Assembly (NCBI GenBank): GCA_027422505.1
Contig: JAPQWV010000126.1
Span: forward strand, 971,001 to 1,035,000
Direction: 5' to 3'
From: Craterostigma plantagineum
Taxonomy: Eukaryota; Streptophyta; Magnoliopsida; Lamiales; Linderniaceae
Length of the DNA stretch: 64,000 bases
Notes under the pieces: generated by a model
What the model saw: the letters and a program-made list of their open reading frames with translations, nothing else
What the model was told of the DNA's origin: nothing
The model's database searches: none
Shown here: positions 1 through 12,054 of the stretch, piece after piece
Layout: each line of letters begins with the position of its first letter
Numbering within the stretch: position 1 is the stretch's first letter
Program-made: the position numbers and the translations under genes

Positions 1-996
1 ACCCTTACCGTGCTTTGGTCCATCAACTGCCTTCTGACAGTGAAGTATATGGCCCTCAAAGTTTTTGTGCGGCTCTTCCAATGCCCTTCTTGCGCTCTCG
101 ACACTCTTGTACACGAATAAGCAAAAGCCTCTCGGCTTGCCCGTTTGTTTATCCAACCCTAGAGGCCCTTCCTCAATCTCTCCAAACTTGGAGAAGAATT
201 CAGACAATTTCTTTATATCAAGGTCCGCAGAAACGTTGCTGATGTAAATCTTGCGCTGGGTATACTCTGACACCGTAGGCTGGTTTGCATTAGCCACCAC
301 GTTTTGCTTCTGCTGCTGCTGCTGTTGAGCAGGATTCTGAACCGGCCCCGCAGACGCCAGCTGGCAAGAAGCCATCCGTCCATCGATCAACTTCTGAGGC
401 TCTTTCAGAGCTCGTTTAGCCCCCAGGCGACTCTTGTACAGTATAAAGCCGTAGCCTTTGGACTTTCCAGTGTTCTTGTCCTTGACCACCTTGCAATCCT
501 GGATCTCTCCGTACTTTCCAAACACTTTGGTGATCGTCTCGGTGTTTGCCTCCCATCCAAGGCCGTGGATGAAGATCTTGCAGTGGGCAGGATCCGCATC
601 TGCCGCTTTGTGGACGTTCTTAATAAAATTAGGGTTTGCGTCTACCGCCTCTTTGATCAGAAGTGTTAATTGTTCCTTGGAGAAGGGCTCTAGAAGACTT
701 TCTACTGTTTCGTCGGCCAATTCTTCGTCTTCACCGTTTTCGCCAGGTTTAGGGTCGTCAATTTGGGAATTTTCCTTCTGACCGGGTTCCGATGAAGAGG
801 CACCGTTTGGGTCACCCTCTACCTCCTCTTCCCCAGCTTCTTCTTGTTCGTCGCCGCCTTCATACTCTTCTTGTTCCATCGGGTCTTCTTCCTCAACGTC
901 TGGTTCCTCCACGGGTTTAGGTTCGGGTTCGGTGGTCTGAACAGGTTCGGACTCTTGCTTAGGCTCGGTCGCGGTTGATTTCCTCTTCTTCGCCAT
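1..996 (-). CDS. UBA2: UBA2-type RNA-binding protein with two RRMs (3' end beyond window)
   Basis: An open frame runs 332 codons from an ATG at 996 to the window edge without a stop, so the gene is truncated by the window. The N-terminus starts MAKKRKST, followed by a very acidic Glu/Asp-rich stretch (about residues 15-100) and an LLEPFSKEQLTLLIKEA block typical of UBP1-associated proteins 2A/2B. RRM1 begins near residue 139 (RNP2 KIFIHGL, RNP1 KGYGFILY) and RRM2 near residue 247 (RNP2 KIYISNV, RNP1 RGFCLFVY), separated by a Gln-rich linker. The family is nuclear and binds U-rich 3'-UTR RNA, and is linked to wounding and ABA responses and to senescence. No intron is seen in the visible part. 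It is divergent from THO7, with about 420 bp between start codons. I cannot decide between the 2A and 2B subtypes. Confidence 0.9.
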   Translation of the reverse strand, partial: MAKKRKSTATEPKQESEPVQTTEPEPKPVEEPDVEEEDPMEQEEYEGGDEQEEAGEEEVEGDPNGASSSEPGQKENSQIDDPKPGENGEDEELADETVESLLEPFSKEQLTLLIKEAVDANPNFIKNVHKAADADPAHCKIFIHGLGWEANTETITKVFGKYGEIQDCKVVKDKNTGKSKGYGFILYKSRLGAKRALKEPQKLIDGRMASCQLASAGPVQNPAQQQQQQKQNVVANANQPTVSEYTQRKIYISNVSADLDIKKLSEFFSKFGEIEEGPLGLDKQTGKPRGFCLFVYKSVESARRALEEPHKNFEGHILHCQKAVDGPKHGKG

Positions 997-1415
997 CGGA
1001 GAATTGGGGAGTAAATTAGGGTTTTATGAGCTGGGAAATATAGCTGAAAGTGAATTGGGATGAACGAGCTAGCTAGGTTTCCGAGTGTGAGGCTATTTTG
1101 TTCTCGTGTAATAGTTTCCTCTCTCCACCTTTTATCTTCAGAGAGATCATCTGAAAAAAAAAAATATTAATTTACATAGATTTTTTACAAACATAAGAAT
1201 CCATAATAAACGAATCGAGGTGAATTTGGGCTGGGTTAATATATGTTTTGTGCTTTTTGTGAAAATAGAAGAAACCAAAGAGGCCCGCCCGTATGATAGA
1301 AAAACTTAAAAATCCCAACTCTTCTCTTTCCCTTCTCCCCTCCCAAAATCAAAAATCGCTGGCCGTGTGCGACTAAATCAAGTAATCCCATTCTCTTTTA
1401 AACAATAAAACAAGG
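997..1415. promoter_or_regulatory. Shared intergenic region between divergent UBA2 and THO7 genes
   Basis: 419 bp separate the two start codons and must hold both 5' leaders and promoters. The THO7 side has a CT-rich leader (about 1318-1345). No convincing TATA box was seen in either orientation, as is common for housekeeping bidirectional promoters. Function is inferred from gene arrangement only. Confidence 0.45.
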
Positions 1416-2253
1416 ATGTTGAGAGGAAGGAAAGCAGCCGCCGCTGCTGGCGGCAAGGGAGATACGACGGCGGTGGCGGCGGCGGCGGCCTCACACTACG
1501 CCTTCGGCCCAGTGGAGGACGACATCATAATAAAGCACAGGCTTCTGACACGCACCACCACCACAAGGGGCGAACCTCCATTAAAAAAGCTCCAAAAGAA
1601 GTTCGCCGCCTTCTCCGCCGAGGTAGAGAAGGAAGCCGCCGACAACTACGCCGACTGCGAGCGGCTCGCCAGAGCCTTCGTCCAAGAGCTCAACACCTTC
1701 GAAATCCCTCTTTTGAAGAGCAAAGCAGTGATCGAAGCAAACCTAAGGGAGAAGGAGAGCTTCAACGTCCTGAAGGAAGACACAAACAAGCAGATCTTAC
1801 AGGCGCACAAGGACATTGAGGATCTGAAGAAACAGTTAGAGGAGAGTAAGGTCGAAAGGCAGCACAAGGAAGAGTGCGAAGCCATAAGGAAATTGATCGC
1901 AAAACAGCCTCCTAGGGCCGAGACGCAGGGGATTATTACCGAGCTTGAGAAGGAGATCGTAATGTTAGAAGCAGAGAATAACGCTAGCTCGAGGACGCTC
2001 GAGCTTAGGAAGAAGCAGTTTGCCCTTCTATTGCACGTGGTAACGTGTTCTTCGCTACTGTTTTTTTTTTTTGCTTATGGATCGCTGCGCTTTCTCTTGA
2101 TCGATTCGATGCGATGAAATGCAGGTGGATGAACTGCAGAACACCATTGAAGAAGATCAGAGGAGCTTAGTGGAGGAAATGCGCAATGCCGCTGATGATA
2201 ACAGAGGAGGCATGTTGGAGGAGGAGGGAACTGAAGCAATGAGTCTTGATTAG
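1416..2253 (+). CDS. THO7: THO complex subunit 7 (THOC7/Mft1 family)
   Basis: Two exons, 1416-2039 and 2125-2253, encode 250 residues. The intron 2040-2124 starts GTAACG and ends GCAG, and the frame is continuous across it (LLLHV joined to [11 protein letters not shown]). The N-terminus has an Ala/Gly-rich low-complexity segment (residues 8-26) and then [15 protein letters not shown], a THOC7 signature. Residues about 55-230 are predicted almost entirely coiled coil. The product should sit in the nuclear THO/TREX complex that couples transcription to mRNA export and to small-RNA biogenesis, pairing with the coiled coils of the other THO subunits. The ATG at 1416 is the first in frame after a pyrimidine-rich leader. 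Its length fits plant THO7 proteins. The tail ends with an acidic patch. Confidence 0.9.
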
Positions 2254-2410
2254 ATATGGTCGTAGTATCATCTTCTTATGTTTGACATTTTTCGTTGTTG
2301 TTGTGGGGATTCTTCGTTTGCGACGTTTTTACGCCCTGAGAAAGGAGAACAGCATTGTAATACCATCAATAATCTGATTCTTTCTCTCTTCTTTACACAC
2401 AAAGTCTTGC

Positions 2411-5400
2411 TTAGGAAAATTGATGGCTCAAATTCTCGATAAGCTCTGTGAGAATGACGAGTCCAGCGCCTCCAATGACGAGGGAGAGAGTTACTTTTCC
2501 GCCTGGGACGAGCGGTGGTATCTTCTTATTCTTCTTCGGAGGGTCTGATGAAGATGATGTATATCTGTCTGACCAGGACATTGCAGCAGGTAAAATGCCG
2601 AACAGCACCAAAACTACACATGCAAGAAATGATATGATGTAACGATGAATTCATGCGTGAAGTTTAACTTGGTTGGAAATAGAAGTTCTTGTTACCTCCG
2701 TAAGTCCCGGCGAAATCCAATGCTTTGAAGAATATTTCGGGGTCGAGCAATGATAGTATCAAAGGGGGGACTAGGGTGAGGATATAGGGAAGTGGCTTGT
2801 TTTCGCTGGCTGGTAATTTAAGCACTGAAAGGAGCAGGTAAAAAGATTTTTAGATTGGAAAACATGTCACAAACATATTATGCATATACTCAAAGAAAGG
2901 AAAGATGAGAGATACAATGTTGCAAAGCTTTATCCACTTACAGTCAGCAAGGAAGTCCGAGAGACCTAGCACAAAGCCAATGTAAGAAGTGGCAATGGCG
3001 AGAACCGAAAATGCATCAACTATTGGCTGCAGAATGCGTGTGAATGTACAAAGAAGATTGGGATCTATCGATATCAATTGAAGAAGCAAACATTCATAGT
3101 AGAGTAACTTACCCCGACAACTCCATTTGTGGATCGCAGTTGCATTAGCGGGTCGACGATTGCGTTTGAGCTAATTTCAGGATCCCCTAAAGTTCCGAGA
3201 ATTACTGCATTCCAGACAAGAAACAGCCCAAGTGGGATGGCAGTGCCTAGAACGATTGCTGTCCTGATTAGGCAGTATAATCAGAGTGAATCACTTGTGA
3301 GGGTAAGGAAATTTAATCAACAAACTGTATATTTAAACGGTTTTCCTTTTACCACCTTACTTTTGACAAGTCGCCTTCTAGATTCGTACAAAGAACTGGC
3401 ACTACATTCTGCGGAACAGCATTTTAATTTTTTTAGAAGTATGGTTAATTCTTTGGAGAGCCATGTGATGTGATAAGACTCAGAGAACAGAATTTGGTAC
3501 CTGATAAACGAAAGAAAGTGCTATAATAGGTATACTTCGTGGTGCAGCCTCAAAATTAGCTCTCAGAAGAGCATCCCAGTGCAAGTCACCACTTGCGACG
3601 TACTAAGGAAGGAGATATACGTGCAGGGAACCAAAAACTAGGATTTAATCCACATCCAGGTTCACAAATTGATACATGAGTGCTTACAAGAAAGCTACTA
3701 ATATTCTAAGCATAAAATTCACTTTGGGGCGTGTTTTCTAGAAAAGCGATCAAGTTAGCGATGGCGAATGAAGAAATCAAATTTGCAAATTACCACTAAA
3801 GCTGTGAAGGACGCGATGATGCCAATCACTAGAGCACCATTTACTGCTCCAATTGTCCGTTGGCTGCAAAACAATGTATGTTTGTTTATTGAATTTTGCA
3901 CACAAACAGAAGGTACCTGGCAAAGACTTAGAATGGATGGAGCTACCTTCCAAAGTAGCAAAGACTTCCCAAAAGCAGTGAAAACAAGGTCGAAGTTTCC
4001 CATCTGCAATTATAACGCTGGCCGTAAACACCTAAGAAACATGTGAGATTTCTTATGGTATCACTCAGAAGTCTAACTTTGAGGCAAAGAAAAACCATAG
4101 TACTCAAGGAACAAGCTAATAATGACGGTCATAGGGATTTATTCACCACTAGAAATGGACATAGGGATTTATTCACCAGTAGTATCTGTACGAGAATTCA
4201 ATCAACTGCTTCGATTTCTAACAAAAAATTTGAGACCTCAAAGATCGACGAGAATATGACAAAAGTATGTGCTGATTATCATGGCGTCAATACTACGAGT
4301 ATGAACCCTCATGCACTGAAGTATACAATATGAATCAAGAACAAATTAAAGATAAAGGCTGAAAGGGCATACAAGGGAATGCCGAGGAAGTTTGTCAATA
4401 TTTCTGATGAGCGAGCCACATAGGCAACAAGGAGAGCATAGTGGATAAAAATGTATGACCAGCTGCCGAACAGAGTAATTTCTAGGTTAGACAATCTGAC
4501 TGAGTTAACGAGAAAGCAATGACACTTATGCTCTAATTAAAGACACAACGGAGCCTGCACGACGCAAATAATGTTTCTCACTGTACTAAACTTTATCAAT
4601 ATAAAATCGAATGATTTTAATCCATGAAATACAATTCATAAATAAAAATAAAAAAAAATTATCAAACTCTATAAGAAACTGATCTTACTTTATCAAAGCA
4701 AAGTAAGCCATCTTACCACGCAACCTGAACTCCAGTGTTTCCAAGTGTTCTCATGGCCATTGATACCTAAATCAGAGAGAAACAACAGAAAGTTAGTGAC
4801 AGGTAGTACCTAATTTTCAGCATCAAAGTCCATAAGAATGAGCAAGAATTTATGTATTATTGGAGATTTTAAAATTCCTCACAAGTCATATATTAGTCCA
4901 TTTGACAAATGTCATGCTTTTTCTATAAGTTGAGTCATACCAAATCCCATCAATCGAATCACTTTTTCGAGAAATACGAGACATTGAAACACTTTGGTAG
5001 TGCTCCTGGATCAGAATTCAAAATAATGAATCAGAGCACATGGAGCCATCTCCTTATCTTATTTTTCTGTTAAGAAAAATGACTCATTAAAATTTATTAA
5101 ATGATGATGCGTACAAAAAAACTTTCTGTTTTTTCTAACTGTAATGACTAGAAGTGATATTGATAATAATGATCCGATTACTTCAATTGAATTTTCAAAT
5201 TCATTTGAAAGAAACGCAATATGAAGCAAAGAACATTACTCAACGCAACATATACCAACATATTTGACTCAAAATTCATTTACACATATCTCAAACTTAC
5301 GTGAGATGTGTTACATGTTGGGTGAAAAAATTAAATGAACAACGAAAATCCAAATTACCAGTGAAACACCGCCAGAACCAAGCTCACACATTGTCTTAAC

Positions 5401-6226
5401 ATTTACTTCAGCAATGAGCAGTCCAGTAACAACCTACTCGACATATAATGCAGCATTTCCATAAATGTCTTTCAATATTATTTGATTATCATATATAACT
5501 TGAAAGATTCATAATCAGAAAAGGAAAGTTAAAGTTGATACCATAAATATCCAGCACAAGATGCAGGTTAAGGCTGATGCAAGAAATCCAGATTCTTGTG
5601 TAACGGCGGGAATTGCAAGTATCCCTGCACCTATCTGTTTAAGAAATCAATCAATAGGCCAACACAAAGTGGATGTGTTTGTGGTAGTAGTTACATACAG
5701 TGGTACCAGCAACAAGGAATATCGAACTGCTCAAGCTTCCTGGGAAACATCAAACAACAGAAATTAAACAAACAAATTGACAAAGAAATGGCAACTCACG
5801 CCACTCTTAAGAAAACAAATCAATAGATCAATTTGTCACGGCATTTTCTCCAATGACGCGAACAATGACAATGGCGACGAATTTCATACCAGGTTCACGT
5901 CTCAGAGTGGCTTGGTTTACATTTGAAAACAGCCTCTCAGACTGATAAAATTGTTCCTGGTCATCTTCCACTGGTTTTTCTACCTTCTGTTGATCTTCTT
6001 TCTCAGTGGATGATTGCCTCTGTGAGAAGCACTTGAACGACACTCTCGAAGAAGAATCAACACGAATAAGACCACCAGTGTGTAGCAGCAGTTGAGCTTT
6101 CTTCCGACGAAAATGTGAACCATCGATTATCGTTTTTTGTTGTGTTGAATTAGCTTGAAGCGATGATGATAATCTCGGAGTATGGTCTAGAGAAACTGAA
6201 GAAAAACTGAGGGCCATATATTTCAT
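2411..6226 (-). CDS. Plastid-type tryptophan/tyrosine permease-family transporter
   Basis: Fourteen exons join in frame to 511 residues: 6226-5890, 5739-5699, 5634-5542, 5433-5359, 4766-4717, 4462-4373, 4003-3947, 3863-3794, 3602-3501, 3408-3356, 3263-3113, 3026-2942, 2824-2696, 2613-2411. The first about 110 residues are Ser/Arg-rich and lack a membrane span, consistent with a plastid transit peptide. They are followed by about eleven hydrophobic spans beginning SIFLVAGTTIGAGILAIPA, the unwound-helix signature of the bacterial TyrP/Mtr aromatic amino acid permease family (Trp_Tyr_perm). The product is probably an aromatic amino-acid or related carrier in the plastid envelope; the substrate is not shown by sequence. 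The exon 10 donor is GTGGTA, chosen because GTAAGG five bases earlier breaks the frame. The start could also be the ATG at 6217, three codons downstream. Confidence 0.85.
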
Positions 6227-6658
6227 GTTTTTTTCAACTTTCGACTGATTTGATCTTCTATAGCTCGTTTCAGCTCGCTTGTTCGCGTTTTGCTTCTGTG
6301 AGCTGACGTGGCCTCTGCGGAATCGATGTTTTGGGAAGATGATGTGGGCCCGCAGTTCAATTTCCTTCTTCGTCCCTCGACTAGTACTCAATTACGCTTA
6401 GACCACAAACCATGGTATTTATTTTTATGCATACATTCCTCAATTCGATTTTTCAGTTCATTACAAAAATCTAATACAATATTTCGTAATTGTCAACATT
6501 TTAATTGAACGAGCTGAAGGCTATCAAAATCAAATCATTGTACAACCAAAATCCACACATTGGCCAGGACAATCTAAAATCAGCAGACAAAAATTGGGTT
6601 TTTGAAAGCTCTTCAACTAAATTGCTCTGATGGTTGATCATAAAACGCAAGGAATTTA
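6227..6658. other. Intergenic region between permease 5' end and eIF2B gamma 3' end
   Basis: About 430 bp holding the promoter and leader of the permease gene and the 3' UTR of the eIF2B gamma gene, both on the minus strand. Open frames here are short and unsupported. No repeat or RNA gene seen. Confidence 0.5.
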
Positions 6659-9600
6659 CTATTTTTCTTTCTTCGCCAAGGATTCGCCCTTGTATTGGCT
6701 ACCTGAAGTTACTACAAACCCAGCTCCAACCTAAATGAAGAAGCATTGCGTTGGTGTAAGGAAAGTGCATTTTACTCTCGAAACCGATTTACTACATATT
6801 GTTAGAAATGTCGTCCTGGGACGAGAAAGAAACAATCAATGCTTGGAACAAATGAGGTACATACCTGACAATCTTTTAGAGAGGCGCGTTCCTGGATTTG
6901 AACATTACTGCAGATTACTGAGCCTTGAATCGAACAGCCATCTCCAACAGTTACATAGTCCATGACGATGGAATTCACAATCTGCAATTTCATGCGCAGT
7001 AATTCACCAAAATGAAATTCAATATTCTCAGAGTAGATATGGCTATTTCTTTATGTAAAATGATTACACACCTTAACGTTCGAGCCAATTCGACAATGAC
7101 GTCCCACGACGGATTTCTTGATGCTGCATTTATCAGCGACTTCCGAGCCTTCTCCTAACATGCATTGAGGTCCCACCTGGATTGAAATCAATTGCATTTT
7201 TTCAGCAAACACGAGGAACAGAGAACATTCGGATAAAAATAACGCAATTTCACGGAAGGTCACCAAGACATTATTGCAACAGAATTTGTGAGAGTAAGAT
7301 AGGTGCATGAGTTATAGAGCTCACAGTGGTCTTTGATCCAAGCACTGCCAAGGGATGAATGATGTTGTTTTGTGCAGAGATCGAGCAGCCTGATAGGTGA
7401 TTGGCATCGCCCACCACCTAATCAATAATTAGAATTCTTCCATTATAAGATAGGAAAATCAAAGGAGAACACGAATTGCAAATATGCACGACTTACATCC
7501 CTATTTATGTCGCTGAAGGCTTGAACGGAGTTTAGCCGAGCGCAGTACTTGCTCTTATTGGCAATATAAACACAACATTTATGAGTTTTTCTCATAACAG
7601 AATTAGCACCAGCCAGTCCCAAAGCATAGGTTTCAGGGAAACTTGGAGTGGATGCATTAGCGAGTAGTTGTGATTGTAGGATTGAGCCATTGTGAAGGCC
7701 ATCCTTGACACTGCCATTTTCATCAACTTCCTCTCCGTTTGACAACTCGGATCGCTGATATTTGAACAAGAAGATTTTCGAAAAACTTGCATCCATAAAG
7801 AACGATAGGTGAGTAAATGCAACCGATAAGGACGAACTAACCAGCTGACTCCTCACTAAATAAGGCACTACATCCCGCCTCAGGCTTTGAAAATTTCCTT
7901 TACGTTTCAAAACATCTTGCAGGGTAGATCTGCAAGAGATATGAGGTAAATATACAGCAAAAAGAGGACGATTGATCTCTTTATCGAATGAATCAACAGT
8001 TTGCCGGAACCGTGTAGTGATATTCCGAACCTCTTGAATGCATACATATGGGCATCCATAAGATCGGAACGAATTTCCATCTGCACGGAAGGAAGTGATG
8101 AGAATTGCACGTGTAAGTTTCAATAAAAATAACGGGCTGTTTAACACAATCAGTGTCATCAGCTAATTGTTCATTCCATTAACCCAGCAAAAAATACTTC
8201 AGGAATTTAATAAGGCAATTATTGTCAGTTTTAGCCACGACAGGTATTAGTAAACACGAATGGGTCCCACAACTCATAATACCAGTGGGTGACGCACAAA
8301 AATATCTTACATGCATCATGTAAAATAATTCATGCAACGTGCCATAAATGGAGACAGAGTCGCAATGACATAATTTTCAGTTTGATATGAGTTTGTTTAC
8401 CTCGCCAACACCACGAAGAATATTTTTCTGAACACGGATATCTTTGTCGACATCAGAACCTTTAGCGAATTGGCCCATAAATCAGAAACGGTTCAACAAA
8501 TGAAATAGTTGTAAAACCGAGATAAAATTTCCTTAAAATATTACCAGATGCTATGTGCAAAAGAAACTGTTTAGTCGGATCCAAACCAATGATATTATAG
8601 CGTCCCGCTTTCTTGGCCTTTTCTTTCGCGCCGGATGAGACTGGATCTGACGGCCCAACGATGGGAACAGAGCAAATAAGAGCAGTAACTACAGCGTCAT
8701 GGCGTCTATGAGCAGCTGTAACTGCTCCTGGTGAAATTTCGGTCACAAGATCACCACTCACCACCTATAAAATGATGCAACTTAGAAACAAGGCATATCC
8801 TTGCTACAAACACCAAGTCAAAAGATGAACCCTAACCAGAATATCCTTTGCCGTCAGGCGGTGGTCAATATCTCTAAGAGCGCCAGCACTGCCTATATCC
8901 TCAGCAAGTGCAATTACCTGCATCACCTTGAGTCATTGTTCTGCTTGAAGAACTTCAAGAGACAACATTTTCATACTAAAGTACCATATGTTAGTTACAC
9001 ATGGATCAGCTAATCACGATAGGCATTCTTCTCAGTTCTCACAGCCATTCATAAGCCTAAGATGAATCCATGCCATTAGAAGAAAAAAAAGAACCAATTT
9101 GCCTAGATAAAGTAAGAACAGTAGATAAATCTATATACACTCACAAATAGATATCAATATTTCAATCACCTCAACGCTTAGTCGATCAACAAATGTGCTG
9201 GATATCCATGAGTCGATCAAAAGAGCAGCACTGTCTCCTTCAACAACCTAAAAAAGTAATTTAAAACCTGAATTCCTACCTAACATGCAATGCATAAATC
9301 TGCTAGCATAAACTGAAATAGAAGTTATAAAACTTACAACAATTGCTTTTTTTATGTCGTTAAGCTCGAGAAGCTCCAGCACGTATGACAAAACTGGACG
9401 ATTCGCCACAGGCAGCAAAGCCTTTGGTACATCCTAAACACATGTTATCACATAATAATTCGAATAATTGCGCCTTTCCGAAACGTGATTGAAAACCTTT
9501 AGGTTTTGAGTGAACACAGAACATATCATTTTACCTTTGAAACGAGAGGCACTAGATTTTTCGAGAAACCACCTGCTAATACAACAACCTGGAAATCCAT
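6659..9600 (-). CDS. EIF2B3: Translation initiation factor eIF2B subunit gamma
   Basis: Thirteen exons join in frame to 460 residues: 9600-9535, 9433-9338, 9247-9170, 8917-8837, 8764-8545, 8459-8401, 8080-8031, 7929-7842, 7754-7497, 7417-7325, 7176-7072, 6981-6865, 6730-6659. The N-terminal half is a nucleotidyltransferase-like domain starting MDFQVVVLAGGFSKNL and containing VVSGDLV near residue 108. The C-terminal third shows left-handed beta-helix (hexapeptide) repeats such as IHPLAVLGSKT, VGPQCMLGEGSEV and IVMDYVTVGDGCSI. eIF2B is the cytosolic decameric GDP-GTP exchange factor for eIF2; the gamma subunit pairs with catalytic epsilon. The eIF2 beta gene is in the same window at 39.6 kb, and a decayed copy of this gene's first exons lies at 43.7-44.8 kb. 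Confidence 0.95.
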
Positions 9601-9771
9601 TGTAGTTAGCTCGCACTCTGCTGTCGTTTTTCTCTGCGTGTTTTTTCAGAGAAGAAAACTCAACAAGAGAAAGATGGGTTTTGCTCCTCTGCTTAGCTTT
9701 CTGAATCAAAATGAGGTTTTAATATATTATTAAATACTAATTAAAATATTCAAGATATGAGTTAATGTGAA

Positions 9772-9844
9772 GGGGATGTAGCTCAAATGGGAGAGCGCTC
9801 GCTTTGCATGCGAGAGGCACGGGGTTCGATCCCCCGCATCTCCA
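9772..9844 (+). tRNA. tRNA-Ala (anticodon UGC)
   Basis: A 73-nt cloverleaf. The acceptor stem GGGGATG pairs with CATCTCC (one G-U pair), followed by discriminator A. The anticodon stem CTCGC/GCGAG encloses loop TTTGCAT with anticodon TGC at 9805-9807. The T-arm CGGGG/CCCCG carries TTCGATC. A T-rich run follows directly (9848-9852), suitable as a Pol III terminator. There is no intron and no encoded CCA. It lies 171 bp upstream of the eIF2B gamma start codon, on the opposite strand. Confidence 0.97.
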
Positions 9845-10227
9845 ATTTTTTTGTCTTTTGTTTTACCATTTTAACTAAATGGTATATAGTTTTTTCACAT
9901 TCGAATTAAATAGGCGTTGTTTACTTGTAGTTTTATTTATTATCGTTAAAAATGATAACAGAATCTCTTCTCATATTGATGTGGGCTAGAAGCAACTCTG
10001 GGTAAATCCTGTTTTATTATAAAGTCAGCTATTTATTATAAACTCAGACCGTTTTTAAGACCTCAATAAGGAGTACAACATTGAAAGATTCATTCATTCA
10101 TTCATTCACAACCTCAGCAAAATGAGAAAAAGAAACACTCGAGTTCAGTCACAGCATAAAACACAAGAATATGGGATATGGTCTCTCCTCTTATGGTAAG
10201 ATAGAACGAAGCTACGACATCAAGATT
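9845..10227. other. Intergenic region between tRNA-Ala and MYB 3' end
   Basis: Holds the presumed 3' UTR of the minus-strand MYB gene and a short ATTC microsatellite near 10090-10107. Nothing else was recognised. Confidence 0.5.
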
Positions 10228-11455
10228 TCAAGGCAAGTGTTCTTCTTCGAAGAAGAAGCTGTCATAAATCGTCTCCAATTCACCAAGACTCTGCCCCTCA
10301 ATAATCAAGTCATTTGCTTCTCCTTCAAAGACTGAAACTTTCCAGTTAGGGAAAAAAAATGCTCTGAGAATTACGAAAAAAATAAACAATATAGTAAAAC
10401 ACACCTGGGTTCAACTCTACATGCTCGACCTCCGAAGAATAATTCGGCGTCTCACCGCTCAGCAGAGACGAAGAAGAAGAGATCTGAGGTGGCGGGCAGT
10501 ACGCTTCCCAATCCGACGACCCGTTGGGTACTTGACCCGAAAACCCGCCACCCATATTCGACCCGCGGACCACCATATCGAGCAGCTCGCTGTTCTGCGC
10601 AGAGGCATCGTGGTCGGTCATAAGGGTCTGAGCCATATAGCCATCTGTCTCGATCGAAGGCAATGGCCATGGCGGCGATGGAGTTTGGAATGAAGGGAGA
10701 TCTACCTTCAAAGCCCAAGATGGCTCCGAAGAAGACGATGAAGAAGAAAATACAAGATCGTTATACATAGGTGAGGAAAGGCCGTGGTTCTGAAACCGAG
10801 GTAGTTGAGGATATGCAGGCGAAGGCATGGAGATGTTCGAGAAAAGGGCAGAGTTTATCTGGTAAGAACTCGGAGGAGGTCCTGAAATTAGGGTATTATC
10901 CATAGGAAACTGATGAACGGTGGCTATTGGGTGGTTCTCGGCCGCCGGCGACGGCGGCTGCTGCCCAGAAAGGTCCGGCGGGTATATGGGCAGCCCAAGG
11001 CGTAGCCTCCTCTTCATCCTCGTGTTCCAAAAGTTCTTTATCTCATTATCCGTGCGGCCAGGCAACTGAAAAAACAGAGCACGTTATGAGGAGAAACAGA
11101 GCAAGTTGTAAGATTTTAGGGGAGAGAGAGAGAGTAAACTAACCTCGGCGGCCATGCGGGCCCATTTGTTGCCCAGGCGTGAGTGCATTTCGACGACGGC
11201 GCGCTCTTCGTCGGCGGTGAATGCGCCTTTCTTGAGGTCGGGCTTGAGGTGATTGGTCCACCTAAGGCGGCAGCTCTTTCCACAGCGGGCGAGCTCTGTT
11301 TGTTTCTGAATGTTGTTCCAATTTCCTTCGCCGTTCTTGCGAACGTATTCGACCAAGATCTTATCTTCTGAAGCAGTCCATGGGCCTTTCTTTAGTAGTA
11401 CTACGTTTTCTGGGCTTGTAGTCATGCTTTCGTCACTCTCTGTTTTTTCATCCAT
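10228..11455 (-). CDS. R2R3-MYB transcription factor, GAMYB-like
   Basis: Three exons, 11455-11144, 11065-10405 and 10337-10228, join in frame to 360 residues. R2 (about residues 23-74, GPWTASEDKILVEYVRKNG, LARCGKSCRLRWTNHL) and R3 (about 75-126, KKGAFTADEERAVVEMHSRL, LPGRTDNEIKNFWNTR) are intact. The tail KRRLRLGLPIYPPD after R3 is diagnostic of the GAMYB-like subgroup (MYB33/65/97/101/120). The product should be a nuclear DNA-binding regulator; family members act in gibberellin response, anthers, pollen tubes and aleurone. At 360 residues it is shorter than canonical GAMYBs (about 500), mainly in the Pro/Ser-rich activation region, but it keeps an acidic C-terminus ending in a Phe/Glu-rich tail. 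Exon 2 carries a miR159 target site. A copia element lies 25 bp upstream of the ATG. Confidence 0.92.
10684..10704 (-). promoter_or_regulatory. Predicted miR159 target site within MYB coding exon 2
   Basis: On the minus strand, TAGATCTCCCTTC followed by ATTCCAAA spans 21 nt. Compared with the perfect complement of plant miR159a there are two mismatches, at target positions 5 and 15. The position-15 mismatch is also present in the well-known MYB33 site. The seed-facing 3' end and the central CTCCCTTCA are intact. The site encodes DLPSFQ and lies mid-coding region, downstream of the MYB domain, as in validated GAMYB targets. The miR159 reference is from memory. Confidence 0.85.
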
Positions 11456-11480
11456 TTTTTTTTTCCTGAATCAAAACATT

Positions 11481-12014
11481 TGTTGATTGTGACTTTTAGT
11501 ACCTACCGTCCAAGCATAGCCAACTATGCATTTTCACGTGGGCTACCAAACAATGGAAGTGGGCGCTTGACATAATGGAATGAAGAATGAGACAGCCTCA
11601 TTTGTTTGACTGTGTGCGCATTCATATTTGAATTGGATTTCGTGTGTTTACATGCTGAGCGATTGAGGGAACTCAGCCTATAAATAGGCATCATACGAAG
11701 CAGCAGAAATTGCCTCAGAGCCACAGATACCACCACAATATCTTCAGCGAGGGTTTATTCCTCGGTCACACTTCTCCGTTATTTCTTTGTAGCTTACTCC
11801 TAGTTGTGTAGCTGCTTTTATATCACGTCAGAGTACGTGTTTGTAATATCTCCACATAATAAAGAAGTTCTACCCTCCGGCCCGTGGACGTAGGTCATTC
11901 TGACCGAACCACGTAAATCTCGTGTCACTGTCCAAATTTATTTTTCGTCTAATTTATTTATTATCGTCATTTTTCGGGCAAAATAATTATCGGGAATTTC
12001 CGCATATCCTAACA
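11481..12014 (+). repeat. 5' LTR of the copia element
   Basis: 534 bp, starting TGTTGATTGTGAC and ending CCTAACA. It contains a TATA box (TATAAATA, 11679-11686) with a polyadenylation-like AATAAA downstream near 11857-11862, giving a plausible U3-R-U5 layout. A 70-codon antisense frame inside it is repeated identically in the other LTR and is not considered a gene. Confidence 0.97.
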
Positions 12015-12017
12015 AAT

Positions 12018-12029
12018 TGGTATCAGAGC
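12018..12029 (+). other. Primer-binding site of the copia element
   Basis: TGGTATCAGAGC begins 3 bp after the left LTR. It matches the complement of the 3' end of plant initiator tRNA-Met, the usual copia primer. Confidence 0.9.
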
Positions 12030-12054
12030 CAAACCCGATTTATTTTTAGCCACC

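Noticed and set aside
3755..4031. Overlapping open frames in the permease gene
   Set aside because: They read through an intron; the spliced exons 4003-3947 and 3863-3794 in another frame give the conserved protein.
11524..11736. 70-codon antisense frame in the LTR, repeated at 15601-15813
   Set aside because: It exists twice only because the LTRs are duplicated; there is no family similarity or codon bias suggesting coding.
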